DNA of 64,000 bases from Variovorax sp. PCZ-1 (GTDB taxonomy: Bacteria > Pseudomonadota > Gammaproteobacteria > Burkholderiales > Burkholderiaceae_C). The stretch spans positions 558,001 to 622,000 of the forward strand of contig NZ_JAHCDN010000001.1 of NCBI RefSeq assembly GCF_018413605.1, read 5' to 3'. Below, one piece after another: positions 35,034 through 44,480 of this stretch. The translations under genes and the position numbers were made by a program. Numbering within the stretch: position 1 is the first letter of the stretch; the number at the start of each line of letters is the position of its first letter. The notes beneath the pieces were generated by a model that saw only the letters and a program-made list of their open reading frames with translations, did no database searches and was not told the origin of the DNA.

Positions 35034-35555
35034 ATGCAGCTTGCCGCGTTAGACTGGATCATCCTCGCGATCCTGCTGCTCTCCATGGCCATTGGCGCTT
35101 GGCGCGGTTTGGTCTATGAGGTGCTCTCCGTGCTCGGCTGGCTGGCCGCTTTCATCATCGCGCAGCTCTATGCGGCCACGGTCGGCAATCTGCTGCCCAT
35201 GGCGGGAGCCACCGATGCGCTGCGATATGCGGCAGGCTTTGTGCTCACCTTCATCGCTTCCGCTTTTGCGGCTGGCCTGCTCGCTTGGTTGGCTAAAAAA
35301 CTGATTGAAACCGTCGGCTTGCGCCCCGTAGACCGCACTTTAGGTGCGTTTTTCGGGCTTCTGCGTGGTGCAGTGATCTTGATGGCGGCGACGACCGCTG
35401 TGCTCATGACGCCACTCAAAGAGGGCGATTGGTGGAAGCAATCTAGTGGGGCGGGTCTTTTGTCAGCCACTTTGCGAGCTGTGAAGCCGATTCTGCCCAA
35501 TGAAGTGGGACAATACATCTCTGCAAAGGCGCTCGGCGCTTCAAGGGAAATCTAG
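35034..35555 (+). CDS. cvpA: CvpA family membrane protein
   Basis: 173 residues with four membrane segments and the CvpA start LDWIILAILLLSMAIGAWRG. Normally upstream of purF, as here. The stop codon TAG is itself the first bases of the family D left arm, so the element inserted at the end of the gene. Confidence 0.88.
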   Translation: MQLAALDWIILAILLLSMAIGAWRGLVYEVLSVLGWLAAFIIAQLYAATVGNLLPMAGATDALRYAAGFVLTFIASAFAAGLLAWLAKKLIETVGLRPVDRTLGAFFGLLRGAVILMAATTAVLMTPLKEGDWWKQSSGAGLLSATLRAVKPILPNEVGQYISAKALGASREI

Positions 35556-35821
35556 GGTCTGCTCACACTATTTATGGAGGTGCGAATGAGTGACAAAAAC
35601 CGCCAATCTAGGCGCACGGCGACGGCAAGGCTGGAGCCTTGCCTAGACGAGCAACGACGAGTGGCGGCTTTTGCCACTCATTCCCTTCGGGTTGCGGCCA
35701 AAAAAGCCTCAGGCGGTGTTGCGAAGCCTTGCCGGGGGGAGACCCCGGCTGCGTTTCGCGCCTTGCCTGAGACTTTTTTGACTCGCAACGCATCCTCCAT
35801 AAATAGTGTGAGCAGACCCTA
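35553..35821. repeat. Family D hairpin element, copy 1
   Basis: A 269-bp unit between cvpA and purF. The 28-base ends (35553-35580 and 35794-35821) are exact reverse complements: TAGGGTCTGCTCACAC then TATTTATGGAGG. Inside are a long stem from GAATGAGTG to CACTCATTC and a second one AAAAAAGCCTCAGGC / GCCTGAGACTTTTTT. Only the inner TATTTATGGAG of the end arms is shared with copy 2; the outer 16 bases are specific to this copy. Confidence 0.9.
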
Positions 35822-35823
35822 AT

Positions 35824-37317
35824 ATGTGCGGCATCGTCGGCGTAGCAAGTCAATCGCCAGTTAACCAACTCATTTACGACGCGCTCCTGCTTCTGCAGCA
35901 TCGCGGGCAAGATGCTGCGGGTATCGTCACCCAGCAGGGCACAAAGTTTTATATGCACAAGGCCAAAGGCATGGTGCGCGATGTGTTTCGCACGCGTAAT
36001 ATGCGCGCGCTGCCTGGCAGCATTGGCCTCGGCCAAGTGCGCTACCCCACGGCAGGCAATGCGGATAGCGAAGAAGAAGCTCAGCCTTTTTATGTGAACG
36101 CGCCATTCGGCCTCGTGCTCGTACACAACGGTAATCTCACCAATGTGGATGCGCTCAAAGAGCAGCTCTTCAACCATGATCATCGCCACATCAACACCAC
36201 GAGCGACACCGAGGTGCTGATCAATGTGCTTGCGCACGAGCTGGAGCAAACCACGCGTGGATTACCGTTAGCTCCTAAGGATGTGTTCGCAGCCGTGCGC
36301 GGCGTGCATTCGCGCATCAAAGGCTCGTATGCTGTCGTCTCCGTGATTGCTGGTCACGGCTTGCTCGCTTTCCGCGATCCGTTTGGTATTCGTCCGCTGT
36401 GCTTAGGCAAAAGCGCAGACGGCACGTATATGGTCGCCAGCGAATCCGTCACGCTCGAGGGCACTGGGCATGATTTCGTGCGCAACATCGCACCCGGTGA
36501 AGCCGTATTCATCGACACCCAAGGCCAAATCCACAACGCGACGTGCGCTGAGAAGGCGCAGCTCTCGCCCTGTATTTTTGAATACGTTTATCTCGCGCGC
36601 CCCGATTCCGAGATGGATGGCATCAGCGTCTATCAAGCCCGCCTGAATATGGGCGAGACGCTTGCAAAAAGAGTGATCTCCACCGTGCCGCCCGATGAGA
36701 TTGATGTGGTCATCCCCATCCCCGAATCCAGCCGCCCCAGCGCCATGCAGCTCGCGCAACTCTTGGGCTTGCCCTACCGCGAAGGCTTCGTGAAAAACCG
36801 CTACGTCGGCCGCACCTTCATCATGCCCGGCCAAGGCGCGCGTAAAAAATCAGTGCGCCAAAAGCTCAACGCGATTCGCAGTGAATTCAAAGGCCGCCGC
36901 GTGCTGCTGGTCGATGATTCCATCGTGCGCGGCACCACGAGTAAAGAAATCGTACAGATGGCCCGTGATGCTGGCGCAGCCAAGGTGTATTTGGCCAGCG
37001 CCGCGCCGCCAGTGCGCTACCCCAATGTCTATGGCATCGACATGCCCACGCAAACCGAGCTGATCGCTCACGGCCGCAGCATGGACGAAATCCGCGATTA
37101 CATCGGCTGCGATGCACTGATCTACCAAGATGTGAGTGGCATGAAAGATGCGATCCGCAAGCTCAATCCCGCGATTGCAAACTTCGAAGCGAGTTGCTTT
37201 GATGGCGTTTACATCACGGGAGATATTGCTGCCACGGATGCACAGCGCATCAATGCGAACCGAAGTGGCGAGGAAAACGCCGAAGACGCTTCACGCCTGG
37301 CGCTCCATAACGCGTGA
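35824..37317 (+). CDS. purF: Amidophosphoribosyltransferase
   Basis: 497 residues. The N-terminal nucleophile amidotransferase domain begins MCGIVGVAS (Cys active after Met removal). The PRTase domain carries VLLVDDSIVRGTTS (PRPP loop). It makes 5-phosphoribosylamine, the first committed step of purine synthesis. The family D element fills the usual short gap after cvpA, and its end lies 2 bp before the ATG, so the native ribosome site may have been displaced. Confidence 0.95.
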   Translation: MCGIVGVASQSPVNQLIYDALLLLQHRGQDAAGIVTQQGTKFYMHKAKGMVRDVFRTRNMRALPGSIGLGQVRYPTAGNADSEEEAQPFYVNAPFGLVLVHNGNLTNVDALKEQLFNHDHRHINTTSDTEVLINVLAHELEQTTRGLPLAPKDVFAAVRGVHSRIKGSYAVVSVIAGHGLLAFRDPFGIRPLCLGKSADGTYMVASESVTLEGTGHDFVRNIAPGEAVFIDTQGQIHNATCAEKAQLSPCIFEYVYLARPDSEMDGISVYQARLNMGETLAKRVISTVPPDEIDVVIPIPESSRPSAMQLAQLLGLPYREGFVKNRYVGRTFIMPGQGARKKSVRQKLNAIRSEFKGRRVLLVDDSIVRGTTSKEIVQMARDAGAAKVYLASAAPPVRYPNVYGIDMPTQTELIAHGRSMDEIRDYIGCDALIYQDVSGMKDAIRKLNPAIANFEASCFDGVYITGDIAATDAQRINANRSGEENAEDASRLALHNA

Positions 37318-37327
37318 AAGCAGTTGC

Positions 37328-37684
37328 TTAGCGAACAGCCAGCAGTTCGACATCAAACTTCAAGGTCGCATTCGGCGGAATCACGCCACCTGCGCCGCGT
37401 GCGCCGTAGCCCAGCTCAGGCGGGATGATCAAGGTGCGCTTGCCGCCCACTTGCATGCCGGCCACGCCTTCATCCCAGCCTTTGATGACCATGCCAGCGC
37501 CGAGATCAAAGTTGAAAGGCTGCATGCGGTCTTTGCTGGAATCGAATTTGCCGCCTTGTTGGCCATTGTTAAACAGCCAGCCGGTGTAGTGCACGCTCAC
37601 CTCTTGGCCAGCAGCGGCTGTGGCGCCAGTGCCGATTTCGGTGTCGATGTATTGCAGGCCGGAGGGTGTGGTTTGAGTGGTCAT
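37328..37684 (-). CDS. FKBP-type peptidyl-prolyl isomerase
   Basis: 118 residues, one FKBP domain with VSVHYTGWL, FDSSKDR, FDLGAGMVIKGWDEGVAGM and IPPELGYGARGAGGVIPPNATL. Cytoplasmic (no signal). Convergent with purF. Confidence 0.9.
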   Translation of the reverse strand: MTTQTTPSGLQYIDTEIGTGATAAAGQEVSVHYTGWLFNNGQQGGKFDSSKDRMQPFNFDLGAGMVIKGWDEGVAGMQVGGKRTLIIPPELGYGARGAGGVIPPNATLKFDVELLAVR

Positions 37685-37698
37685 CGGAAACGTCTTTC

Positions 37699-37740
37699 AC
37701 TATTGATTTGATAGCACTTTGCGCAGGAAGTAAGCCGGCG
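37699..37740 (+). repeat. Family A repeat, FKBP-metZ gap
   Basis: ACTATTGATTTGATAGCACT then TTGCGCAGGAAGTAAGCCGG, between divergent genes. Confidence 0.85.
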
Positions 37741-37783
37741 AAAGCCTTAAAATAGTACATATTTTACCTGCAGCACAGCACAC

Positions 37784-39022
37784 ATGACATCCAAGAACAC
37801 CTCCGCCTCATCCTTGCCGAGTTCTTTACCAAGTGGCCTGCATATCGACACATTGGCTGTGCGCGCCGCTGTGCCGCGCAGCCAATATGGCGAAAATTCC
37901 GAGGCCTTGTATCTCACCAGCGGCTATGTGCAGCCCGACGCGCAGACTTCTGCGCAGCGCTTTCTTGGCGAGGAAGAAGGCTACACCTACGGCCGCACCG
38001 GCAACCCCACGGTCAGCAGCTTTGAGATGCGCTTGGCGGCGATGGAAGGCACAGAGGCTGCGATGGCTACGTCTTCGGGCATGTCGGCCATCATGCTGAT
38101 GATCTTTTCGCTGCTCAAATCTGGCGATCATGTGATCATTTCGCAATCCATGTTTGGCTCCACGATCAAGCTGATCGGCACGGAGTTTGCGCGCTTTGGC
38201 GTGGAATCTTCCATCGTGCCGCAAAGCGATGTGGCAGCTTGGAAAGCGGCTGTGCGCCCGAATACGAAGATTCTGTTTGCTGAAACGCCGACCAATCCTT
38301 TGACGGATGTGTGCGATATCCAAGCGCTGGCCGATATTGCACACAACGCAGGCGCTTTGCTCGCTGTGGACAACTGCTTTGCTACACCCGTCTTGCAGCG
38401 CCCGATCACCATGGGCGCAGACATCATCATGCATTCGGGCACGAAGTATCTGGACGGCCAAGGCCGGGTGATGGCGGGCGCGCTCTGCGCGAGCGAGAAG
38501 CTCGTCACCGAAAAATTCCTGCCCGTGATGAAAAACAGCGGCTTGATCCTCGCGCCTTTCAACGCTTGGGTACTGATCAAAGGTTTGGAGACGCTGGATA
38601 TTCGCATTCGCGCCCAAAGTGCCAAAGCGCTGGAGATGGCGCAATGGCTTGAAGCGCAGCCTCAAGTGGCTCGTGTGTATTACCCCGGTTTGCCCAGCCA
38701 TGAGCAGCATGCCTTGGCCATGAAGCAAATGTCTGGCAACGGCGGCGCGCTGCTCTCGTTTGATGTGAAGGCGAAAGATTCGGCTCAGGCACGTGAGCGG
38801 GCCTTTCATGTACTCGATCAACTGCAAGTGCTCTCGCTCTGCACGAATCTTGGCGACACCAAAACCCTGCTCACCCACCCCGCGAGCACATCGCATGGCA
38901 AGCTTTCGGACGCTCAGCGCAGCGCCGCTGGTATTGGTCAAGGCATGATCCGCATGGCCGTGGGCTTGGAGCATGTGGGTGATATGAAAAATGATTTATT
39001 GCGCGGCTTAAACACGCTTTAA
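37784..39022 (+). CDS. metZ: O-succinylhomoserine sulfhydrylase
   Basis: 412 residues, Cys/Met-metabolism PLP enzyme. [15 protein letters not shown] and [11 protein letters not shown] near 75-110, ETPTNPL, and the PLP lysine in [14 protein letters not shown]. Converts O-succinyl- or O-acetylhomoserine and sulfide to homocysteine. metZ next to purF is typical of the group. Confidence 0.9.
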   Translation: MTSKNTSASSLPSSLPSGLHIDTLAVRAAVPRSQYGENSEALYLTSGYVQPDAQTSAQRFLGEEEGYTYGRTGNPTVSSFEMRLAAMEGTEAAMATSSGMSAIMLMIFSLLKSGDHVIISQSMFGSTIKLIGTEFARFGVESSIVPQSDVAAWKAAVRPNTKILFAETPTNPLTDVCDIQALADIAHNAGALLAVDNCFATPVLQRPITMGADIIMHSGTKYLDGQGRVMAGALCASEKLVTEKFLPVMKNSGLILAPFNAWVLIKGLETLDIRIRAQSAKALEMAQWLEAQPQVARVYYPGLPSHEQHALAMKQMSGNGGALLSFDVKAKDSAQARERAFHVLDQLQVLSLCTNLGDTKTLLTHPASTSHGKLSDAQRSAAGIGQGMIRMAVGLEHVGDMKNDLLRGLNTL

Positions 39023-39047
39023 GTTTCACAATTTGAATTTGAAAACT

Positions 39048-40478
39048 ATGACAACGATCCGCACGCGCATTGCGCCTTCTCCTACTGGCTTCTTGCATCT
39101 CGGCACAGCCCGCACAGCGCTTTACTGCTGGGCATTCGCGCAGCATCACAAAGCGTTAGGCGCTGATGCGCAGTTCATCTTGCGTATTGAAGACACCGAT
39201 GAAGCGCGCTCCACCGAAGAGGCGGTCGTTCAGATCATTGAAGCCATGGATTGGCTGGAGATGAAGTACGACGAAGGCCCGTTTTATCAAATGAAGCGGA
39301 TGGCGCGCTATCGCGAAGTGATCGCGCAGATGGTTGCAAACGGCACGGCGTATTACTGCTACACCCAACCTGCTGAGCTCGATGCGATGCGCGAAGCGCA
39401 AAAAGCGCGAGGCGAGAAGCCGCGTTATGACGGCAGGTGGCGGCCTGAAGCTGGCAAGACGTTGCCGCAGCCGCCCGCAGGCATCCGCCCTGTGGTGCGC
39501 TTTAAAAACCCACAAGGCGGCGATGTGGTTTGGGAAGACATGGTCAAAGGCCAAATCTCGATCAGCAATGATGAGCTGGATGATCTGATCATCGCCCGCC
39601 CAGTCAGTGAAGAAGGCGCGAAAACTGGTGAGACGGTCGGCACGCCCACCTACAACTTCTGCGTCGTCGTTGATGATTGGGACATGCGTATGACGCATGT
39701 GATTCGCGGCGACGATCATGTGAACAACACACCGCGCCAGATCAACATCTTGCGCGCTTTAGGCGCGCCGCTGCCCGTCTATGGTCATGTGCCGATGATC
39801 TTGGGGCCAGATGGCGAGAAACTCTCCAAGCGCCACGGTGCGGTGAGTGTGACGCAGTATCGTGATGAAGGCTATCTCGTCGAAGCCATGATCAACTACT
39901 TAGCGCGCCTAGGTTGGAGCCACGGCGATGATGAGCTTTTCACGCGCGAACAGCTCACCAGTTGGTTCGACGGCAAACACCTCTCGCGCAGCCCCGCGCA
40001 ATGGGATGGCGCAAAGCTTAAATGGGTGAACCAGCATTACATGAAGCTCGCTGATGATCAGCGCCTCTCCAAGCTCGTTACCGAGCAACTGACCAAGCGC
40101 AGCATCACCCCAGACGAGCGCTTGCCAGCGATTTGCGCCCTGTTCAAAGACCGCTGTGAAACCACGCAGGTGCTCGCCGATTGGGCATCCGCTTTCTACT
40201 CCACACCACAGCGCAACGAAGCAGACTACACGCAGCATGTGACCGAGGCCGTGAAGCCGGCCGTTGCAGTGCTCGCCGCCAAGTTGCAAAACTGCGAGTG
40301 GAACAAAGCGGCTCTTGCCAATGCCGTGAAAGAAACACTCACCGAGACAGGCCTGAAAATGCCTCAGCTCGCCATGCCCGTGCGCGTGCTCCTCATGGGC
40401 AAAGCGCAAACGCCTTCGCTCGATGCCGTGCTGGAGCTGTGCGGACAAAAATTGTCACTCGAACGCCTGGCTTACTAA
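39048..40478 (+). CDS. gltX: Glutamyl-tRNA synthetase
   Basis: 476 residues, class I. The HIGH-like motif is in [15 protein letters not shown], and KLSKRHG is the KMSKS-like one. The ATG at 39048 suits the family; a TTG at 39033 is in frame. It carries the Glu-type anticodon-binding C terminus. Confidence 0.93.
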   Translation: MTTIRTRIAPSPTGFLHLGTARTALYCWAFAQHHKALGADAQFILRIEDTDEARSTEEAVVQIIEAMDWLEMKYDEGPFYQMKRMARYREVIAQMVANGTAYYCYTQPAELDAMREAQKARGEKPRYDGRWRPEAGKTLPQPPAGIRPVVRFKNPQGGDVVWEDMVKGQISISNDELDDLIIARPVSEEGAKTGETVGTPTYNFCVVVDDWDMRMTHVIRGDDHVNNTPRQINILRALGAPLPVYGHVPMILGPDGEKLSKRHGAVSVTQYRDEGYLVEAMINYLARLGWSHGDDELFTREQLTSWFDGKHLSRSPAQWDGAKLKWVNQHYMKLADDQRLSKLVTEQLTKRSITPDERLPAICALFKDRCETTQVLADWASAFYSTPQRNEADYTQHVTEAVKPAVAVLAAKLQNCEWNKAALANAVKETLTETGLKMPQLAMPVRVLLMGKAQTPSLDAVLELCGQKLSLERLAY

Positions 40479-40559
40479 GACTGGCGCGGGTTGGCGGGGG
40501 ATAAGCGGGGGCGGTTTTGACAAAATAGTCACACCGTTTGGCGTAAACTAATTTGCACT

Positions 40560-41129
40560 ATGCGTGCTGATTCGCCCTATCGCTACCACCTGCTCATTGG
40601 TGAACGCCAACTGGGTCCCTACGATCGAAAAACGATCGTAGGCATGCGTATTAAAAAGCTGATTGATAACAGTCTTCACGTGCGTCGCAGCGATGGGCAC
40701 GACATGACAGTAGCGCAATTGCTCGCAGATCGCTTTGAAATGGCCGATGCAGAAAGCCTGCACAAACAAGCCGTCTCGCCGCCCGCATCCGGTATTTGGC
40801 CAAGCTTCTTGATGAATTGTGGCGGTAGCTTGATGAAACCTGGTGCTTTAGGCTTTATTGGGCGAGGCGAGCTGCGCTTTCAAGGTGATTTTTTGCGGCT
40901 CACAGCCAACCGTAAAAGCGGCTTCATCTCGACGCGGCAAGAGCGCACCAAACTACCGCTCTCTGCTTTGATCTCTGCCACGCCGCATGCCAAGCAAGCC
41001 AATGTTCTGGTGCTTCAGCTCAAGCCCGCGCATCGCGTGGAAGGTGTGGTGGGCAATGCGCCGGGGCTGATTGCGCTGGATGATGCGGATGCAGTGAAAG
41101 AACTGCTGGAGCTGATGAATCTGCCTTGA
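40560..41129 (+). CDS. Protein of unknown function
   Basis: 189 residues. The N-terminal part (YHLLIGERQLGPYDRKTIVGM) resembles a GYF_2-like domain; the rest (about 95-189) looks like a beta-rich domain (GRGELRFQGDFLRL, EGVVGNAPGLIALD). I do not recognise the family firmly. Monocistronic between gltX and photolyase; no strong ribosome site. Confidence 0.65.
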   Translation: MRADSPYRYHLLIGERQLGPYDRKTIVGMRIKKLIDNSLHVRRSDGHDMTVAQLLADRFEMADAESLHKQAVSPPASGIWPSFLMNCGGSLMKPGALGFIGRGELRFQGDFLRLTANRKSGFISTRQERTKLPLSALISATPHAKQANVLVLQLKPAHRVEGVVGNAPGLIALDDADAVKELLELMNLP

Positions 41130-41146
41130 AGATGCATGACTCATTT

Positions 41147-41190
41147 GCTATTAAATAAATAGCATTCCGCGCAGATTCTATACCGGCGAA
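41147..41190 (+). repeat. Family A repeat, photolyase 3' side
   Basis: GCTATTAAATAAATAGCATT then CCGCGCAGATTCTATACCGG; convergent genes on either side. Confidence 0.85.
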
Positions 41191-41194
41191 CTGC

Positions 41195-42694
41195 CTATTT
41201 CGCTGCTTTTTTCACCACGGAATAGCGCTCCAGCGTCTTCGCCCGCGCCTCGTCATGAATCACGCAGCGCAGCGGGTAATCCACACCCAGCTTCACGCCA
41301 CTGGCCGCGATATCTACTGGCTTCGCATCCCAAGGCGCATGCAGAGCTGCATCGGGCAGCTTAGCGAGCTCTGGTACATAGCGGCGAATGAATTTACCTT
41401 GCGCATCAAATTTTTCGCTCTGGCTGGTCGGATTAAAAATCCGAAAGTAGGGTTGCGCGTCACACCCGCTACTTGAAGCCCATTGCCAGCCGCCATTGTT
41501 CGCGCTCAAATCAAAATCGTTGAGCTGCTCTGCAAAGTATTTCTCCCCCCAGCGCCAATCCAGCCCCAGATCTTTGGTGAGAAAACTCGCCACCACCATG
41601 CGTAGGCGGTTGTGCATGTAGCCTGTCTCGTTCAATTGGCGCATCGCGGCATCGACGATGGGGTAGCCCGTTTTCCCATCGCACCAAGCTTTGAAAAGCG
41701 CATTGGCAACACTCCCTTTCTCCCACTCAATCGCGTCGTATTCTTTCTTGAAAGCGCGCTTAGCCACATGCGGATGGTGATGCAAGATCTGCACATAAAA
41801 GTCGCGCCAAATCAGCTCGGAAAGCCACACCCTTGCGCCTTCCGTGCCAGCCGTGCCTTCGCCCATGCCCGCTCGCGGGAAGGCGCGCTTATGCGCCTCA
41901 CGCGCGAGCTGGCGAATGCTCACCGTGCCAAAGCGCAGATGCACGCTTAAATAGCTCGGGCCTTTCACGGCAGGGAAATTGCGCGTTTCGTCATAACGAT
42001 CGATGCGAGATAAAAAGTCTTTGAACAGCTCCTGGCCACCTGTGCTACCTGTTGGGATTTTCAAAGTTTCAAGATTCGTTTTCGTAAAACCCATCACTTC
42101 AAGCGTAGGCACGCTTTGCGATAGATGAGCAGGCGCAGCTGCCAAATGCGCTGCGTATTTCTCCGTTGGATAAGCCTTTAGAAAATAATCATCGACCTTT
42201 TTGAGCCAAGCATTTTTATAGGGCGTGAACACACCATACGAACCACCGCTCAAAGTGAGCACTTCGCTGCGCTCAAAAATCACATGGTCTTTGTATGTAT
42301 GAAAACTCACTCCCGCGTTAGCCAAAGCGCCGCGCACCTGTGTATCCCGCGCAATCGCCTGCGGCTCATCGTCATGGTTAGTAAACACAGCCTGCACGCC
42401 CAGCTCAGTAGCCAAGCGCGGAATTTCATCATTCGCCCAAGCATGACGCACGATCAGATGCGGTGCTTTTTTACCAGCCATCTTCTCCAATTGCGTTTTC
42501 AGATCTACCAAAGATTCGCGGATGAACTCCACACGCCGGTCTGCTTTGGGCAGCAAATCCAATATCTCTTTGTCAAACACGAATACGCAATACACCTGCT
42601 TGCTGCTTTTGAGCGCGTGATAAAGCGCAGCATTATCATCAGCGCGCAGATCGCGGCGAAACCACATCAAGGATTTTTGGAATTTTTCTGTCAT
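41195..42694 (-). CDS. phr: Deoxyribodipyrimidine photolyase (cryptochrome/photolyase class)
   Basis: 499 residues. The N-terminal alpha/beta domain starts LMWFRRDLRADDNAAL, and the FAD-binding part has WRDFYVQILHHHP, DAAMRQLNETGYMHNRLRM and GGWQWASSSGCDAQPYFRIFNP. Light-driven repair of cyclobutane dimers. Start 42694 (MTEKFQK) is the family-like one; 42748 is possible. The upstream frame contains repeat sequence. Confidence 0.9.
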   Translation of the reverse strand: MTEKFQKSLMWFRRDLRADDNAALYHALKSSKQVYCVFVFDKEILDLLPKADRRVEFIRESLVDLKTQLEKMAGKKAPHLIVRHAWANDEIPRLATELGVQAVFTNHDDEPQAIARDTQVRGALANAGVSFHTYKDHVIFERSEVLTLSGGSYGVFTPYKNAWLKKVDDYFLKAYPTEKYAAHLAAAPAHLSQSVPTLEVMGFTKTNLETLKIPTGSTGGQELFKDFLSRIDRYDETRNFPAVKGPSYLSVHLRFGTVSIRQLAREAHKRAFPRAGMGEGTAGTEGARVWLSELIWRDFYVQILHHHPHVAKRAFKKEYDAIEWEKGSVANALFKAWCDGKTGYPIVDAAMRQLNETGYMHNRLRMVVASFLTKDLGLDWRWGEKYFAEQLNDFDLSANNGGWQWASSSGCDAQPYFRIFNPTSQSEKFDAQGKFIRRYVPELAKLPDAALHAPWDAKPVDIAASGVKLGVDYPLRCVIHDEARAKTLERYSVVKKAAK

Positions 42695-42802
42695 AGATGC
42701 ATTGTGCTCTTGTTGCTTTTCCTCGCGCTGGCTGAGGGGTTTACTCATGTTTCGCTCGTAGATAGCCTCTGAGCCCGCCCTCGCCACGGCGCACCCACCT
42801 CC

Positions 42803-42862
42803 GCGAATGTCCTCCGCCGGGCTTTGCCCGTCTCCCCCCTTTATTTCGCTGCGGTGGATGCA
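42803..42862. repeat. Family B palindromic repeat, copy 2
   Basis: The reverse strand reads GCAGCGAAATAAAGGGGGGA then GACGGGCAAAGCCCGGCGGAGGAC. Confidence 0.75.
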
Positions 42863-42932
42863 CCATGTCGATGGCTGCGAAAAATCAGTAGTGAATTCTG
42901 TCTTCTTTCTTTGCACACTAACCCTCTCGCAA

Positions 42933-43054
42933 GATCGCGCGACCTGTGCGCTTTGCGTAGGTAAAGGAGGAAGCGGCGAAGCTAAACTGCCGGAGAAAAA
43001 CCAAGCTTAAACGCCGCTGGGGGACACGGAGCAAAGCGTGCAGGTCGTGCGATC
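42933..43054. repeat. Inverted repeat upstream of the ModE-like gene, diverged family B
   Basis: GATCGCGCGACCTGTGCGCT TTGC at 42933-42956 is complementary to 43031-43054 at 21 of 24 positions (three transitions). The inside (GTAAAGGAGGAAGCGGC, GCCGCTGGGGGACA) resembles family B. Confidence 0.65.
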
Positions 43055-43092
43055 CCACCGAAATCGAAGCAACAGCAATACACTAAGAACAA

Positions 43093-44166
43093 ATGCAGCA
43101 AGTCCAACTCGCCTACAACTTCAACCCAAGCAAAGCCCAGCAAGGCGGCTTGAGTAATCCCATGATTGCGATGTTGCAAACCGTCGCTCAGCATGGCTCC
43201 ATCTTGGCAGCTTCCAAGGCGCTGGGGCTCTCGTATCGCCATGTCTGGGGCGAACTCAAGCGCTGGGAAAAAGAGCTGGGGCAGCCGCTCTTGGTGTGGG
43301 AGCGCGGCCAAGCCGCGCAGCTCACTGCTTTTGCTCAGCGCCTCATCTATGCTGAAGCGCAAGCCTTGGCTAGACTTGCTCCGCAAATCGAAGCCCTGCA
43401 AGCCGAGTTGGAGCGCGGCTTGGCGCTCGCCTTTGATCCCAGCGCTCACGTGATTGCCCTACACGCCAGCCACGACGAAGCCCTCTCTCGCCTACGTGTG
43501 CATGCGGCGAAATCTAAACTGCATTTGGATGTCAACTTCACTGGCAGCTTAGATGCGCTCAGAGCTTTGAATGATGGGCGCTGCTTGGTCGCCGGTTTTC
43601 ACACGCGCCTGCCTGCACAAGCAGACTCGCTTGCCTCACGCACCTACAAGCCTTTGCTCATCCCCGGTCAACACAAAATCCTAGGCTTCGTGCAGCGCAG
43701 CCAAGGCTTGATCGTCGCCAAAGGCAATCCACTCAAAATCAAAAGCTTGGCTGATGTCGCCAAGCGCGGCCTACGCTTCGTCAATCGCCCCGCAGGTACA
43801 GGCACGCGTGTATTGCTCGACGAATTGCTAGCAGAGCAGGGTATTGCCAAATCCGCCATCACAGGCTATAAAAAATCCGAGCCCTCACATCAAGCCGCAG
43901 CACTCGCTGTGGCGCAAGGCATTGCTGATGTGGCCTTGGGTATAGAGGCCGCAGCACAAGGCCAAGCTTTCGTGCCCCTCGTGCAAGAGCGCTACGCCTT
44001 GGTCTGCCATGCTCAGGCTTTGGATGATCCGGCGGTTCAGTTGCTAGCCAAGCAACTCAAAAGCGCTGCGTGGTTGAAAGAGTTATCTGCAATGGTCGGA
44101 TACTTACCTTTGCAAAGCGGCAAAGTGCTGAAGATGACTGAAACACTGCCTTGGTGGGATTTTTAA
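43093..44166 (+). CDS. ModE/LysR-type HTH regulator with a periplasmic-binding-protein-like sensor
   Basis: 357 residues. The N-terminal ModE/LysR-like winged HTH (QTVAQHGSILAASKALGLSY ... WGELKRWEKELGQPLLVWERG) occupies about 20-90; the remaining part (about 110-350) is a PBP type II fold with VAKGNPLKIKSLADVAKRGLRFVNRPAGTGTRVLLDE, typical of molybdate/tungstate-like anion receptors. It probably senses an oxyanion or related ligand. No transporter is adjacent. Confidence 0.8.
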   Translation: MQQVQLAYNFNPSKAQQGGLSNPMIAMLQTVAQHGSILAASKALGLSYRHVWGELKRWEKELGQPLLVWERGQAAQLTAFAQRLIYAEAQALARLAPQIEALQAELERGLALAFDPSAHVIALHASHDEALSRLRVHAAKSKLHLDVNFTGSLDALRALNDGRCLVAGFHTRLPAQADSLASRTYKPLLIPGQHKILGFVQRSQGLIVAKGNPLKIKSLADVAKRGLRFVNRPAGTGTRVLLDELLAEQGIAKSAITGYKKSEPSHQAAALAVAQGIADVALGIEAAAQGQAFVPLVQERYALVCHAQALDDPAVQLLAKQLKSAAWLKELSAMVGYLPLQSGKVLKMTETLPWWDF

Positions 44167-44181
44167 AGGAGAAACGCCATA

Positions 44182-44222
44182 TAGCCGGCATATTACCTGC
44201 GCATAGTGCTATCAATTTAAGA
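44182..44222 (-). repeat. Family A repeat after the ModE-like gene
   Basis: ATAGCCGGCATATTACCTGC then GCATAGTGCTATCAATTT. Confidence 0.8.
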
Positions 44223-44301
44223 GTATCTGCATTCCATGAAGCACCTGAGCACACAGCAGCTTCGCCTTCACACCACCCGCTCACCTGCCATGCAACGTGC
44301 C

Positions 44302-44418
44302 CGAAAAAGCCGAGGACTGTCTTTTAAAGCATTCCGTGCATGGTTTCCCGAGCTGCCATCATTTGTAGCGATGATTACATTATTGGCCGCGCCCGACCGA
44401 GACAGTCTTCGTTTTTTC
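44302..44418. repeat. Imperfect inverted repeat in the 44.2-44.5 kb gap
   Basis: GAAAAAGCCGAGGACTGTCT near the left end pairs imperfectly with AGACAGTCTTCGTTTTTTC near the right. The gap between the ModE-like and DUF4145 genes (about 310 bp) holds this, one family A copy and no convincing gene. Confidence 0.45.
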
Positions 44419-44480
44419 AGACCCATTGCGTAGCGGATTGATGTTTGATACTCACAAAATACATGACTTGAGTATTTGCA

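Noticed and set aside
44236-44433. A 65-codon open frame in the gap before the DUF4145 gene
   Set aside because: No family resemblance, no good ribosome site, and it overlaps the inverted repeat.
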